A stretch of 64,000 nt of DNA, from assembly GCF_001650695.1 (NCBI RefSeq), contig NZ_LWQS01000093.1:62001-126000 (forward strand), written 5' to 3'. A model generated the notes under the pieces. It did no database searches, had not been told where the DNA came from, and saw only the letters and a program-made list of their open reading frames with translations. This stretch comes from Chloroflexus islandicus. Lineage in GTDB: Bacteria > Chloroflexota > Chloroflexia > Chloroflexales > Chloroflexaceae. Both the position numbers and the translations under genes were made by a program. Shown piece after piece: positions 44,844 through 53,034 of the stretch. Numbering within the stretch: the stretch's first letter is position 1; each line of letters starts with the position of its first letter.

Positions 44844-45650
44844 TTAACAAGACGCCAGCGCTGCCAAATCGGGCCAACGCACGAATCGCACGAAACGGCC
44901 ATAAGCGCCGGCCCGAGTTCCGGGGCGCACATACGCAGTATATTGCGGTAGCATCCAATCAAGTGACCGATCTAATCCCGCAGGATCAAGTAGACAGATC
45001 TTACACAGCGCTTGACGGCGTTCGGCTGAGAGGAGAAAGTCAATGTCTACTTCACCACCACTCGTTTGCGCAACCCAACCGAGTGCGAGAAACATTAATT
45101 CCGGCGGGCAAAAGAAGCGACGTGCAAATTGCTGACCATTGATGACTGGCGGCTGTAAGGCAGCTATCCAATTGAGCGCACCTACAAGACTTAAATGACT
45201 AAGCGATACTGTTCCAGTACGTGTTTTGTGCCCAATCACGTGGGCAAACGCTGGTTCAGCCTCAATCTTGCTGATCAAAGCACTTACTAAGGGTTGCAAG
45301 TAGTTTTCATCCACAAACACATTGCTTGCTTCCCACAAATGATCAGTAAACTGGCGATAGACCCACGAAAACGCATGTTCAGTTGGCGCTATCGGAGACC
45401 AACGGGTATAGTGCAAAAAATGCAGTAGATCACCCCATAAGCTCGGCTTTTGCTGGAGTATCCGCAGCAATGCACTACCATTTGCGCTCAACGTTTGGCG
45501 CTCGATCAAACCGAGCTGCCGTAATCGCGCCTCTTGCCGGTCACTCTGGGTTATGTGCTGATAGGGAAAACCGTCTGCAATCGCTGTAAACACGTCGTAA
45601 CAGCGTTCAGGAGTTACCTCATGCCGGATATGAAAACTGAGTGGAGCCAT
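44844..45650 (-). CDS. Winged-helix-like island protein, paralogue 2
   Basis: A 268-residue protein, diverged paralogue of the one at 35911-36732, with the same order of conserved blocks: HIRHEVTPE near the start, RLRQLGLIERQTL, LWGDLLHFLHYTRW, FSWVYRQFTDHLWEA and RRFFCPPELMFLALGW. It is the first gene of the right-hand minus-strand unit and precedes the larger ATPase. An AT-rich spacer upstream holds a TATAAT at about 45804-45799 (minus) as a possible -10. Function is unknown; a DNA-binding or adaptor role is suggested by the winged-helix appearance. Confidence 0.7.
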   Translation of the reverse strand: MAPLSFHIRHEVTPERCYDVFTAIADGFPYQHITQSDRQEARLRQLGLIERQTLSANGSALLRILQQKPSLWGDLLHFLHYTRWSPIAPTEHAFSWVYRQFTDHLWEASNVFVDENYLQPLVSALISKIEAEPAFAHVIGHKTRTGTVSLSHLSLVGALNWIAALQPPVINGQQFARRFFCPPELMFLALGWVAQTSGGEVDIDFLLSAERRQALCKICLLDPAGLDRSLDWMLPQYTAYVRPGTRAGAYGRFVRFVRWPDLAALASC

Positions 45651-46070
45651 GCTAAGCCTTGATCATCAGTGAGATACTGAGCAAAATCGCACATCCTACC
45701 TCATATTTTGTCACACAACCAACATGGTTGACAAACGACGCCTAGGAGATAGAGCAATACAGAATTATGACAATTAAAACATACGCCTATTGTAACATTA
45801 TATCTTGCAACATCTAGCTTCGTGAACTTCGCAGAGTGAGATACGCTCCTTCGTCGATCTTGCTGATCTGCGTCAGTCCATCCTAATCCGTAGCCCCTTC
45901 ACACCACCGTCGCAGCGCCCTGCCTCGCTCTCACCCGTACCCGTATCCACAACACTGCTGCCAAACCATGGGCATCCATCCCGATCCGTGTGAATCCGTG
46001 TCCTCTTCAATCCATGAGGAAACGGATTCACACAGGTGCGACGGGTTGGCACGGTTTCATATTTGGTACG
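45651..46070. other. Right-hand island boundary spacer
   Basis: About 420 bases. The first 150 are AT-rich and include a possible minus-strand -10 (TATAAT, 45804-45799) for the gene at 45650. The last part holds the terminator hairpin at 45989-46032. No integrase, tRNA or direct repeat marking an integration site is seen. Confidence 0.5.
45989..46032 (-). terminator. Hairpin terminator after carbohydrate-binding-like gene
   Basis: An 11-base stem, TGTGAATCCGT (45989-45999) and ACGGATTCACA (46022-46032), with a 22-base loop, lies 40 bases after the stop of the minus-strand gene at 46071. No strong T tract follows. Confidence 0.4.
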
Positions 46071-46883
46071 TCATGGAATCGTCAGAATAGGACCAATGAA
46101 CACCGTACCACGACCCGGCGTGTCATTCACTTTGTTAGAGATTGCAATATCAATCTTCCAAATATCGCCCGGTTCGATCAGTTCACCCGGTAGACAGCCG
46201 GTGTCGCGCCAGCATACAAACTGGCTATAGGGAACTTCGACATACTTCCAATCCGCAGTATTCGTTGCCTGATTCCAGAGCGTGCCAAAGATGGCGCTGC
46301 GCCCGCTTGCGTCGGGTTTGCGGAATAATTTGAGTTCAAGCGTGTTTGGGGCGCCGTTCCCCTTGAACGAAAATCCAATGGCTTTGGTGCCTGCCAAAGC
46401 CCCTGAACTAATCTCACGATAAATACCGACCCAGCCATCTTTTGCCACCATGTAATCGATCTGCATGGCATAGGTCTCTTTGTCAGTCACCCCGCGGATC
46501 GCTACTGACGATCCGGGAAGTTGCGCGTAGTTCCACACCGAGATACCGGTCATATCATCAATGATGATTGGCTTCGTCACTGGTGCTATTAGCCATGTCC
46601 CAACCCACGTAAAATAGAACATTGTCGCCACATAGAGGACTGCTAAACTACTCCATCGCCACGTGGCAGTGACATGCCGCGCTTTGAAGGCAAACCAAAA
46701 CGTGCTGCCGGCATACAGCGCAAAAGCGACTCCTGAAACAACCCGGAGCGTTTCAGGATCATCTAGCCAGCCGCCAACTTGGAGCACAAATGAAACGACC
46801 GTTGTCAAGAAACTCACAACGCCACCCAGTTTGATGAGGGTGTCTATGAAGTCTTCCTTGGATGTCTGCACGTTGGTGGCCAT
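46071..46883 (-). CDS. Membrane-anchored protein with galactose-binding-like (CBM11/CIA30-type) domain
   Basis: A 270-residue protein. Three hydrophobic helices occupy about 15-110. A beta-sandwich domain follows (about 115-270) that resembles CBM11/CIA30 galactose-binding folds: IIIDDMTGISVW at its start, GFSFKGNG, LELKLFRK, WKYVEVPYSQF and GDIWKIDIAISN. Such domains bind carbohydrate or help assemble complexes. The ATG at 46883 has GGAG 7 bases upstream; longer frames lack a site. It may present a sugar-binding domain outside the membrane. It lies just outside the AT-richer island. Confidence 0.65.
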   Translation of the reverse strand: MATNVQTSKEDFIDTLIKLGGVVSFLTTVVSFVLQVGGWLDDPETLRVVSGVAFALYAGSTFWFAFKARHVTATWRWSSLAVLYVATMFYFTWVGTWLIAPVTKPIIIDDMTGISVWNYAQLPGSSVAIRGVTDKETYAMQIDYMVAKDGWVGIYREISSGALAGTKAIGFSFKGNGAPNTLELKLFRKPDASGRSAIFGTLWNQATNTADWKYVEVPYSQFVCWRDTGCLPGELIEPGDIWKIDIAISNKVNDTPGRGTVFIGPILTIP

Positions 46884-47030
46884 GGCAATCTCCTTTATTG
46901 CTGCTATCCCGTTCATAATCGATAGCGAAGCCGCTACCCTATGCTCACGACCCACAGGGTGCAACCGCCAACGCACCCGATCGGAACTGGATGGAGGCAG
47001 CGCCCACCCTACACCGCGCTGCCCCCACAG

Positions 47031-49394
47031 CTACCGGTTGATGATCGGCAGATAGAGCCGCGCGCGCTCAACCACTCCCTTCAGTGCAAACTCAGTCAGG
47101 TGGTCGAGCACGACGATGATCCGGTTGGCGGCCAGATCGTGGCTGCATCCTGCGCACGGCAACAGATTGCGCCACCCGCTGCCATCCCAATAGGCCACAT
47201 TCAAGGTCTCTTCTAGGATCGACCGCGCGGCAAGGTCATCATCCGTATAGTCAATCTGAATCGTGATCGGTACGTCAAACCGCGTTACCGATTGGCCGCT
47301 GGCGGTAACCGCCTGCAACGAGAACCCGCTCACCGCTGTTTCTGCCCCGCTGAAGGACTGGGCTGGCGTCGCATTGTGGTTGTAGACAAAGGTTGTCGTT
47401 TCGGTTACAGCACCGTTCGGCACGGTAATGGTCGCATTCATACCCGTCTGAATAACGCCGCCAGCGGGCGGGAGCGGGCGTGCTGCCACTGCCGTATAGC
47501 GGTCGAGATTCATGTCAATATGTTCCCACGTCGGTGATGGGATATACGCAACATTGATCTGGCCCGTCGCCGCGGCATCAGCCAGACGTTGATCGGGAAA
47601 TAAGGCGTATGCCGGCAGGAAATCAATCTCTCCATTCACGAGCGCATCAATCGCTGCGTCTTGAGAAGAGAAGAACCGGATCACAATCCGGCCCACCTTG
47701 GGTGCGGGAGTGTGGTACGGATTCGCGACAAACGTCATGTGATCGTCGCGCACCCACTCGGCCAGCATATAGGGGCCAAAGCTGAGCGGGCGCTCGGCCA
47801 GTTCGGGCAGCGTTGCCCACTCGCGCGGCGGCACATCGGCCAGCACCCGGCCATCGCTGAGCACTTGATGCGCCGGGTAGATGCCGAACGGCAGCAGGAA
47901 GTATACCGGGTAGGACGGCAGCAGGGAGTAGTTGGATGACTGGTAGCCGGGCAAGTAGGTTAGGGTGTATTCGAGGCCGGGGCCGAACGTGGTTTGCTGG
48001 ATGGCGTCGCAAACCGATTGCCGCCGCTCTGTATCCGGATCACACTCGGCCTGCAGCCCAAGCCGGATGTCGGCTAACGACCCGGCAACGCCATCGCTCC
48101 ACCGGTAGCTCTTCAGGCGGTAGCGGACGGTCAGTTGTTTCATGGCAATCGTGCCCGTACCGCTATATGTCACCTCGTTGCCGTCAGCGTCAATCACGGT
48201 CACCCCGGCTGCGAGCGTGACCGGTTCGCCTTCAATGCTGTAGACGCGATCCCCGGCAGTGACATTGACGGTCGCATTTTGCGCTAAACCCGCCTCGATT
48301 GTGCTCAACCCGTCTTGCAAGACAGGTTGATAGTCATAGTGGTACTCGGTGTAGTACACGCCTTTCGCCAAGTGTCTAGCATCAAATGCCACTGCTTGCC
48401 ATGAAGCTCTTTCTAACAGGTTGTCCGGCTGCTGGGTAAAACCAACCACTATCGTTGTCCCGCCATCATCGCGTTCCCAGTTGGCTGCGCTAGCGAGACT
48501 GTAACCGGTTGGGCTGGCCGGAACTCCAGACAGATGCCGGCTCCACGCTTCACTGTGGATGCGATTAAACAACGGCAGCGAGACCATATCCCGGGCAAAT
48601 TCGGTTTGGACAATGGCGTAGTGATTGATCCGGTCTTGGCGTAGCAACGTGGTATTGGCGGCAATAATGGCCCTACTGGCCGTAGGATTGCACCAACCCA
48701 TATAGTTCTGACCGCTCCAGCCATTCGCTGCGGTCGGAATCTGATCGCAAGCGTAGAGCGTCCAGCCACCGGGATCAGCTTGCCCCACCCATGCAAACGC
48801 ACCTAGTTCAAAATCGCGGCGACGTAACCCGCTCTCAGCGCCAAACCAGATTGAGACCGGGATATGCTCGCGCACCAGCCGGATGCCGCAGTGGTCGCGC
48901 CATTGCGCTTCGAGCGCCGCCGCCCACGTCTGGCGGAATGAGGCATTGGTGGTCGTCAACGACAGCGCCAATTCGTCGCCGGCTGCGTTGGTGCGATAGG
49001 TCGCACCGGGGGCGAGCGTCCAACCGGCTTCTGCCAGTAATTGCCGGCCCATCGCCGGATCAAACGGATAAGTAAACTCTGGCGGCGGCGCGTGGTAGGC
49101 CCAGTGATCTTTGGGCAGGAACGTATCCATGACCAACGCCTGCCGCTGAGTCGCATTCAAGAATGGATAGACCGACTCGATCAGAGCGAGCCGGTCGGTG
49201 CAGTAGGCCAGCGCCCGCCGGATGCGGATGTCGCTCAGCAGCGGATGCGGCGTGACCGTAGCCAGTGTCGGCGGCGCCGCCGGTGACGCCGCAACGGTCG
49301 CTGGTGGCGCCGCAACCGTCGCCGCTTGCACGATGAGCAATACCGCCAACAACATGGATGCGCCAACGACCAGCGAACGAATGCGCGGATTCAT
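47031..49394 (-). CDS. Family 5 extracellular solute-binding protein with swapped N- and C-terminal halves
   Basis: A 787-residue secreted protein with signal peptide (about 1-25). Right after it, residues about 50-275 match what is normally the C-terminal half of SBP family 5: LLSDIRIRRALAYCTDR, GRQLLAEAGW, FAWVGQADPGG, QNYMGWCNP. The normal N-terminal half follows at about 350-628: YQPVLQDGLSTIE, YRWSDGVAGSLADIRLGL, FGPYMLAEWVRDD, PTWEHIDMNLDR. A beta-domain and the tail RLYLPIINR end the protein. AAAGGAGG precedes the ATG at 49394. Family 5 proteins bind peptides or sugars for ABC importers; no permease genes are nearby. The glucoamylase-like gene lies upstream on the same strand. Confidence 0.8.
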   Translation of the reverse strand: MNPRIRSLVVGASMLLAVLLIVQAATVAAPPATVAASPAAPPTLATVTPHPLLSDIRIRRALAYCTDRLALIESVYPFLNATQRQALVMDTFLPKDHWAYHAPPPEFTYPFDPAMGRQLLAEAGWTLAPGATYRTNAAGDELALSLTTTNASFRQTWAAALEAQWRDHCGIRLVREHIPVSIWFGAESGLRRRDFELGAFAWVGQADPGGWTLYACDQIPTAANGWSGQNYMGWCNPTASRAIIAANTTLLRQDRINHYAIVQTEFARDMVSLPLFNRIHSEAWSRHLSGVPASPTGYSLASAANWERDDGGTTIVVGFTQQPDNLLERASWQAVAFDARHLAKGVYYTEYHYDYQPVLQDGLSTIEAGLAQNATVNVTAGDRVYSIEGEPVTLAAGVTVIDADGNEVTYSGTGTIAMKQLTVRYRLKSYRWSDGVAGSLADIRLGLQAECDPDTERRQSVCDAIQQTTFGPGLEYTLTYLPGYQSSNYSLLPSYPVYFLLPFGIYPAHQVLSDGRVLADVPPREWATLPELAERPLSFGPYMLAEWVRDDHMTFVANPYHTPAPKVGRIVIRFFSSQDAAIDALVNGEIDFLPAYALFPDQRLADAAATGQINVAYIPSPTWEHIDMNLDRYTAVAARPLPPAGGVIQTGMNATITVPNGAVTETTTFVYNHNATPAQSFSGAETAVSGFSLQAVTASGQSVTRFDVPITIQIDYTDDDLAARSILEETLNVAYWDGSGWRNLLPCAGCSHDLAANRIIVVLDHLTEFALKGVVERARLYLPIINR

Positions 49395-49482
49395 CAGCAA
49401 CCTCCTTTCGGGTGGAACTGCAACCGAGAAACCGTGCCGCAACGAGAGCGATTGCAGCAAGGCGCGGGGCATTGACGCCACC

Positions 49483-50877
49483 TTATTCCCTCGCTGCCAT
49501 CACCACCGGCACATACACCTGTGCGCCGCCGTACATCTCAAGATGGGCCTGCATCACGCCGGGATCGCGGTAGAAGTACCGCCACACAAACCCATTGCGA
49601 TCATTCGCCAACCCCAAAAACAACCACAATTGCGCCAAGGCGCTGTAACGGGCGCTGCACTGGCCATAGTCAGCCGCCGCAGGGTGTACCATCACCGAAT
49701 CGCGGAACCCGAAGCCGGGTTCATACACGCACGGAAACGTGTTCGCCAGCGTTTGCAACGTCGCGATCGCCTCATCCGCCAGCGGGGTAATCAGCGCCAA
49801 CCCCGCCGCGTGCGGCGTCACCAACCCCGGTCGCGTCTCCGGCGCGCCGGGACTCGCTGCCGGCGGCGCGCCTTGTTGCACATACCCGCCCGTCCCCACA
49901 TCAAAACAATCCGAGAACCCCCACGCCACATACCCCCGATCACGGGCATACGCGATCTGGGCCTGCGTCGCCGGCACGAGCGTCTGCCGGCCATACTCAG
50001 TCGCCAGCTCGCGCACAAACAACGCCGGCGCCGCATACGTAAAATACGAACCGTCCCACGCCATCTGCGCCACCGTGATACCGCCATAGCTTCCGGCTGG
50101 CCCAGCCAACGCCGCAAGGCTCAGCCGAAACTCAGCGGCGCTCAGATGGCCCAACGCGCGGGCAACGAAGTTTATGATCCGGTTCTCGTTGGAAAGATAA
50201 TCGGCTTCCGTGCCACCCTGCGGATTCTCGACCGCACCCCACGTAAACCGGTGCGTCGCAGGGTGGTACCAGAGAGTGAAATCCATCTCGCTGAGGATAG
50301 CATCCGCCGGTTGCGCCAACGTGGTATGGCCGTGCGCCGCGCCATACGCGCGGATGGTCATCAACGCTGCCGCCAGCCACGCATTATCAATCGACGGCAC
50401 CAAATGGTTATCGCCCACGTTCGCCCCCACCACCGGCGGGTTCCACGAGATCCAATACCACTGGTAAAAGACGCGGCGCTGGTAGGCATTGGGGCCGTGC
50501 GGCTGAAATGCCTGCGCGCCGGTCTGCCACGCGCGCAGTTGGTTGAGGATGGCGCTGACCGTGGCTTCAGTCTCGGCCCACGTTGGACTCCACGGACGGC
50601 CAGCGTCATACGCTGCCAGCCACGCCAGCGCGTACAACCCGATCTCAGCCGGGTTCGCATAATCGCCGCCGGGGATCACCGGCGACCACCAACTATACGG
50701 GAGATGATGGGAAGTCGTTTGCGCAGCGCGCAAATACGCCCACGTATCCTGCGCCCACTGGTCAATGACATCCGCCTGCGCGCGCACCGCCGGCCCGTTC
50801 GGAACGCCGCCCCATACCCCGCCGCTCAGCGCCAGCGCAACCAACACCAGCGCGACCCCCCCCCGCATTGCCCGCAT
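49483..50877 (-). CDS. Secreted glucoamylase-like (PF10091-type) protein
   Basis: A 464-residue protein with an N-terminal signal peptide (VALVLVALALSGGVWGG). The body is helical and follows the Glycoamylase/GH144-like (alpha/alpha)6 pattern: SIDNAWLAAALMTIRAYG, the late block VAWGFSDCFDVGTGGYV, VTPHAAGLALITP and GFGFRDSV. Relatives include endo-beta-1,2-glucanases, but the substrate cannot be set from sequence. It ends in AQVYVPVVMAARE, a variant of the tail seen on nearby secreted proteins. The first ATG (50877) or the one at 50868 may be used. The solute-binding protein begins 88 bases downstream, suggesting glycan capture by the pair. Confidence 0.65.
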   Translation of the reverse strand: MRAMRGGVALVLVALALSGGVWGGVPNGPAVRAQADVIDQWAQDTWAYLRAAQTTSHHLPYSWWSPVIPGGDYANPAEIGLYALAWLAAYDAGRPWSPTWAETEATVSAILNQLRAWQTGAQAFQPHGPNAYQRRVFYQWYWISWNPPVVGANVGDNHLVPSIDNAWLAAALMTIRAYGAAHGHTTLAQPADAILSEMDFTLWYHPATHRFTWGAVENPQGGTEADYLSNENRIINFVARALGHLSAAEFRLSLAALAGPAGSYGGITVAQMAWDGSYFTYAAPALFVRELATEYGRQTLVPATQAQIAYARDRGYVAWGFSDCFDVGTGGYVQQGAPPAASPGAPETRPGLVTPHAAGLALITPLADEAIATLQTLANTFPCVYEPGFGFRDSVMVHPAAADYGQCSARYSALAQLWLFLGLANDRNGFVWRYFYRDPGVMQAHLEMYGGAQVYVPVVMAARE

Positions 50878-51664
50878 ACGCCACCCCCAGCGTCACCGCA
50901 AAACCCATCACCCAACCGGCGCGCCGGATACGGCGGCAACGAGGGGCAATGCAGGCGGCGAAGCAGCGGCATACGGTAGAGCACCGGCGCGCAATCAACG
51001 CAAGAGCGTTTTGATAAGCATGAAAATACTATCTTTACATCTGAACAATTAATCCATATAGCAACAAATAAACTAAAAATAAAGATTTGTTTTTTGCATT
51101 GAATATCTATACAAAAATATACATTATTCACCCAAAGAGAGCGTTACACCCTTTTCATCTTCAGCGACATTCTCACAACCGAGGGGAACCGGCCGCTAGG
51201 GGGTTGAGGGGCGGACAAAAAGGGTACACCAGCGCATCGCAAAGCCATCAACTCTATATGCACTCATACGTTCTGTTTGCCCTTGAACCGCTGCAAAGAA
51301 TGGGAAGGCGAAACGCGCGGTGTGGGGTAGGGTTGATGGTCATAACAACCCTAGTGCCAATGCCATGCCCTTCAGCGGCACGCTCTTCCCGCCCATTGTG
51401 ATACTTGCAGTGCCAAATCCTCATTCTCTGCGCATAACACCCCTAGGAGCACATAACAGAATTGTCATCTGTAATACAGGGTTTACGGGGTGACAACGCC
51501 GTGCGAAGGCGCTTCAATAAGGAGAACATCCTTGCCTCATCGCTCAATAGATGCCGGCAATTGAACGGCTCAATCGCGTACCACGAAAGATCCTTGGGTA
51601 CCCGGTCACGCACGCATTGGCAGGCTAATACTGCAAATATGCGCTGATGTAAGGAGCCGTTGTT
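50878..51664. other. Long spacer with AT-rich tract
   Basis: 787 bases between divergent secreted-protein genes. 51015-51135 is strikingly AT-rich for this genome (AACTAAAAATAAAGATTTG, then TTTTTTGCATTG), with several TATA-like boxes usable in either direction. Short open frames on both sides have no recognised product. I see no RNA gene. Confidence 0.5.
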
Positions 51665-53011
51665 ATGAATTGGCATCTCTGGCGAATCATTCCGTTGATC
51701 TGCTTTATCACTCTTGTCGTTGTTCTCATTGTATTGCCAAACGAGGTGCATGCAGCACTAAACTGCAGCGATCCGGGCGTGATCTGTAGAAGCGGTACCC
51801 TCGCGGACAATGAGACGTGGACAGCCGGTAATGTCTATGTCATCTCTGGCTCCGATGTAACTGTACCTGCCGGTGTAATGCTGACCATTCAGGCTGGCGC
51901 TATTGTGAAGTTTAACCTTGGACGAAGCATGATCGTTGATGGTGAGCTAGTTGTGTCAGGAACACAGGCGAGTCCGGTCTATTTCACCTCAATCCGTGAT
52001 GACACGATTGGCGGAAATACTGACAACGATCCAGCATTGCCCGCCGCAGGCAACTGGGGCCGCATCCTCTTCCGCAGTGGCAGCAGCGGCACGCTCACCC
52101 ACCTCGAACTCCGCTACGGCGGCGGCGCCGATTGGTGGTGGTGGGGCATGCTGCAACTCGACACCGGCGCCACCGTCAGCCTCACCGCCGCCACCCTCAC
52201 CAGCGCATCCTCGTGCGCCCTCAGCACCACCCCTCAGAACGACTTCACCTTGAACAATATGAGCCCGGCCAGTTTCACCGGCAGCATCTACAACGGCATC
52301 TGCGTCTATGAGGGAACGGTGAACGCCAACACGACGTGGGACGAGACCGAGGCCGCCTATGTACCCTTAAACGACATCACCATCGCCCTCGGCAGCACGC
52401 TCACGTGGGGGCCGGGCATCGTCATCAAACCGTCGTGGCGAGAGGCCGAGTTCCTCGTCAATGGGTCGCTCAACGCCACCGGCACCGCCAGCCAACCCAT
52501 CTATGTCACCTCACCCCGCGACGATGCCATCGGCGGTGCGACCGACAACTCCACCGAATTGCCGGGTCCGGGGCAGTGGGGCCGCATCCTCTTCCGCAGT
52601 GGCAGCAGCGGCACGCTCACCCACCTCGAACTCCGCTACGGCGGCGGCGCCGATTGGTGGGGCTGGGGCGCCATCCATATTGAAAACGCATCTCCATCAA
52701 TTCGTCTCTGCACCCTACGCAATAATATCCGTGGCCTAGCTAGTTACGGTGCATCTGCAAATCCCACCATTGAGCGATGCCGCATCTACGGTAATACCCA
52801 ATACGGCGTGTTCAACGGTGAACCCAATCACTGGATCTCTGCCGTGAACAACTGGTGGGGAAGCGCATCCGGTCCGAACGACCCCAACCCACCCGGAACC
52901 GATGGCGACTACAACAACGGCGCCGGTGATCATGTCAGCAATTTCGTCCGGTATCGTCCGTGGGACCGAAACCTTCCATTCCGCATCTCCGTGCCATTCA
53001 TCGTCCGGTAG
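51665..53011 (+). CDS. Secreted right-handed beta-helix protein
   Basis: A 448-residue protein with signal peptide (IIPLICFITLVVVLIVLPNEVHA). The body has beta-helix rungs with repeated phrases: TWTAGNVYVISGSDVTVPAG, GAIVKFN, SPVYFTSIRDDTIGG, and again QPIYVTSPRDDAIGG. The two WGRILFRSGSSGTLTHLELR segments are encoded by identical 84-base DNA. Parallel beta-helix proteins of this kind often bind or cleave polysaccharide, but no catalytic pattern is evident. It ends RISVPFIVR, the local tail motif. GGAG lies about 9 bases before the ATG. The RCC1/lipase gene begins 23 bases after its stop. Confidence 0.75.
   Translation: MNWHLWRIIPLICFITLVVVLIVLPNEVHAALNCSDPGVICRSGTLADNETWTAGNVYVISGSDVTVPAGVMLTIQAGAIVKFNLGRSMIVDGELVVSGTQASPVYFTSIRDDTIGGNTDNDPALPAAGNWGRILFRSGSSGTLTHLELRYGGGADWWWWGMLQLDTGATVSLTAATLTSASSCALSTTPQNDFTLNNMSPASFTGSIYNGICVYEGTVNANTTWDETEAAYVPLNDITIALGSTLTWGPGIVIKPSWREAEFLVNGSLNATGTASQPIYVTSPRDDAIGGATDNSTELPGPGQWGRILFRSGSSGTLTHLELRYGGGADWWGWGAIHIENASPSIRLCTLRNNIRGLASYGASANPTIERCRIYGNTQYGVFNGEPNHWISAVNNWWGSASGPNDPNPPGTDGDYNNGAGDHVSNFVRYRPWDRNLPFRISVPFIVR
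52055..52138 (+). repeat. 84-base intragenic repeat, copy 1
   Basis: Identical by eye to 52577-52660 within the beta-helix gene, encoding WGRILFRSGSSGTLTHLELR and the following eight residues. Identity at silent sites points to gene conversion or recent duplication. Confidence 0.8.
52577..52660 (+). repeat. 84-base intragenic repeat, copy 2
   Basis: Second copy of the unit at 52055-52138. The flanking codons differ (GGGCAG before it instead of GGCAAC), so the identity stops sharply at the unit ends. Confidence 0.8.
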
Positions 53012-53034
53012 TGCGTTTCGAGAGGAGGTTCGTT

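Noticed and set aside
25072-45650. DISARM or BREX classification of the island
   Set aside because: No DNA methyltransferase, PglZ, Lon-like protease, DrmB-type separate gene or phospholipase-D gene is present, and a TGT-like gene is; Dpd-related fits better.
45651-46070. Integration site or tRNA at the right edge of the island
   Set aside because: No tRNA-like cloverleaf, integrase or direct repeat matching the left edge could be found by eye.
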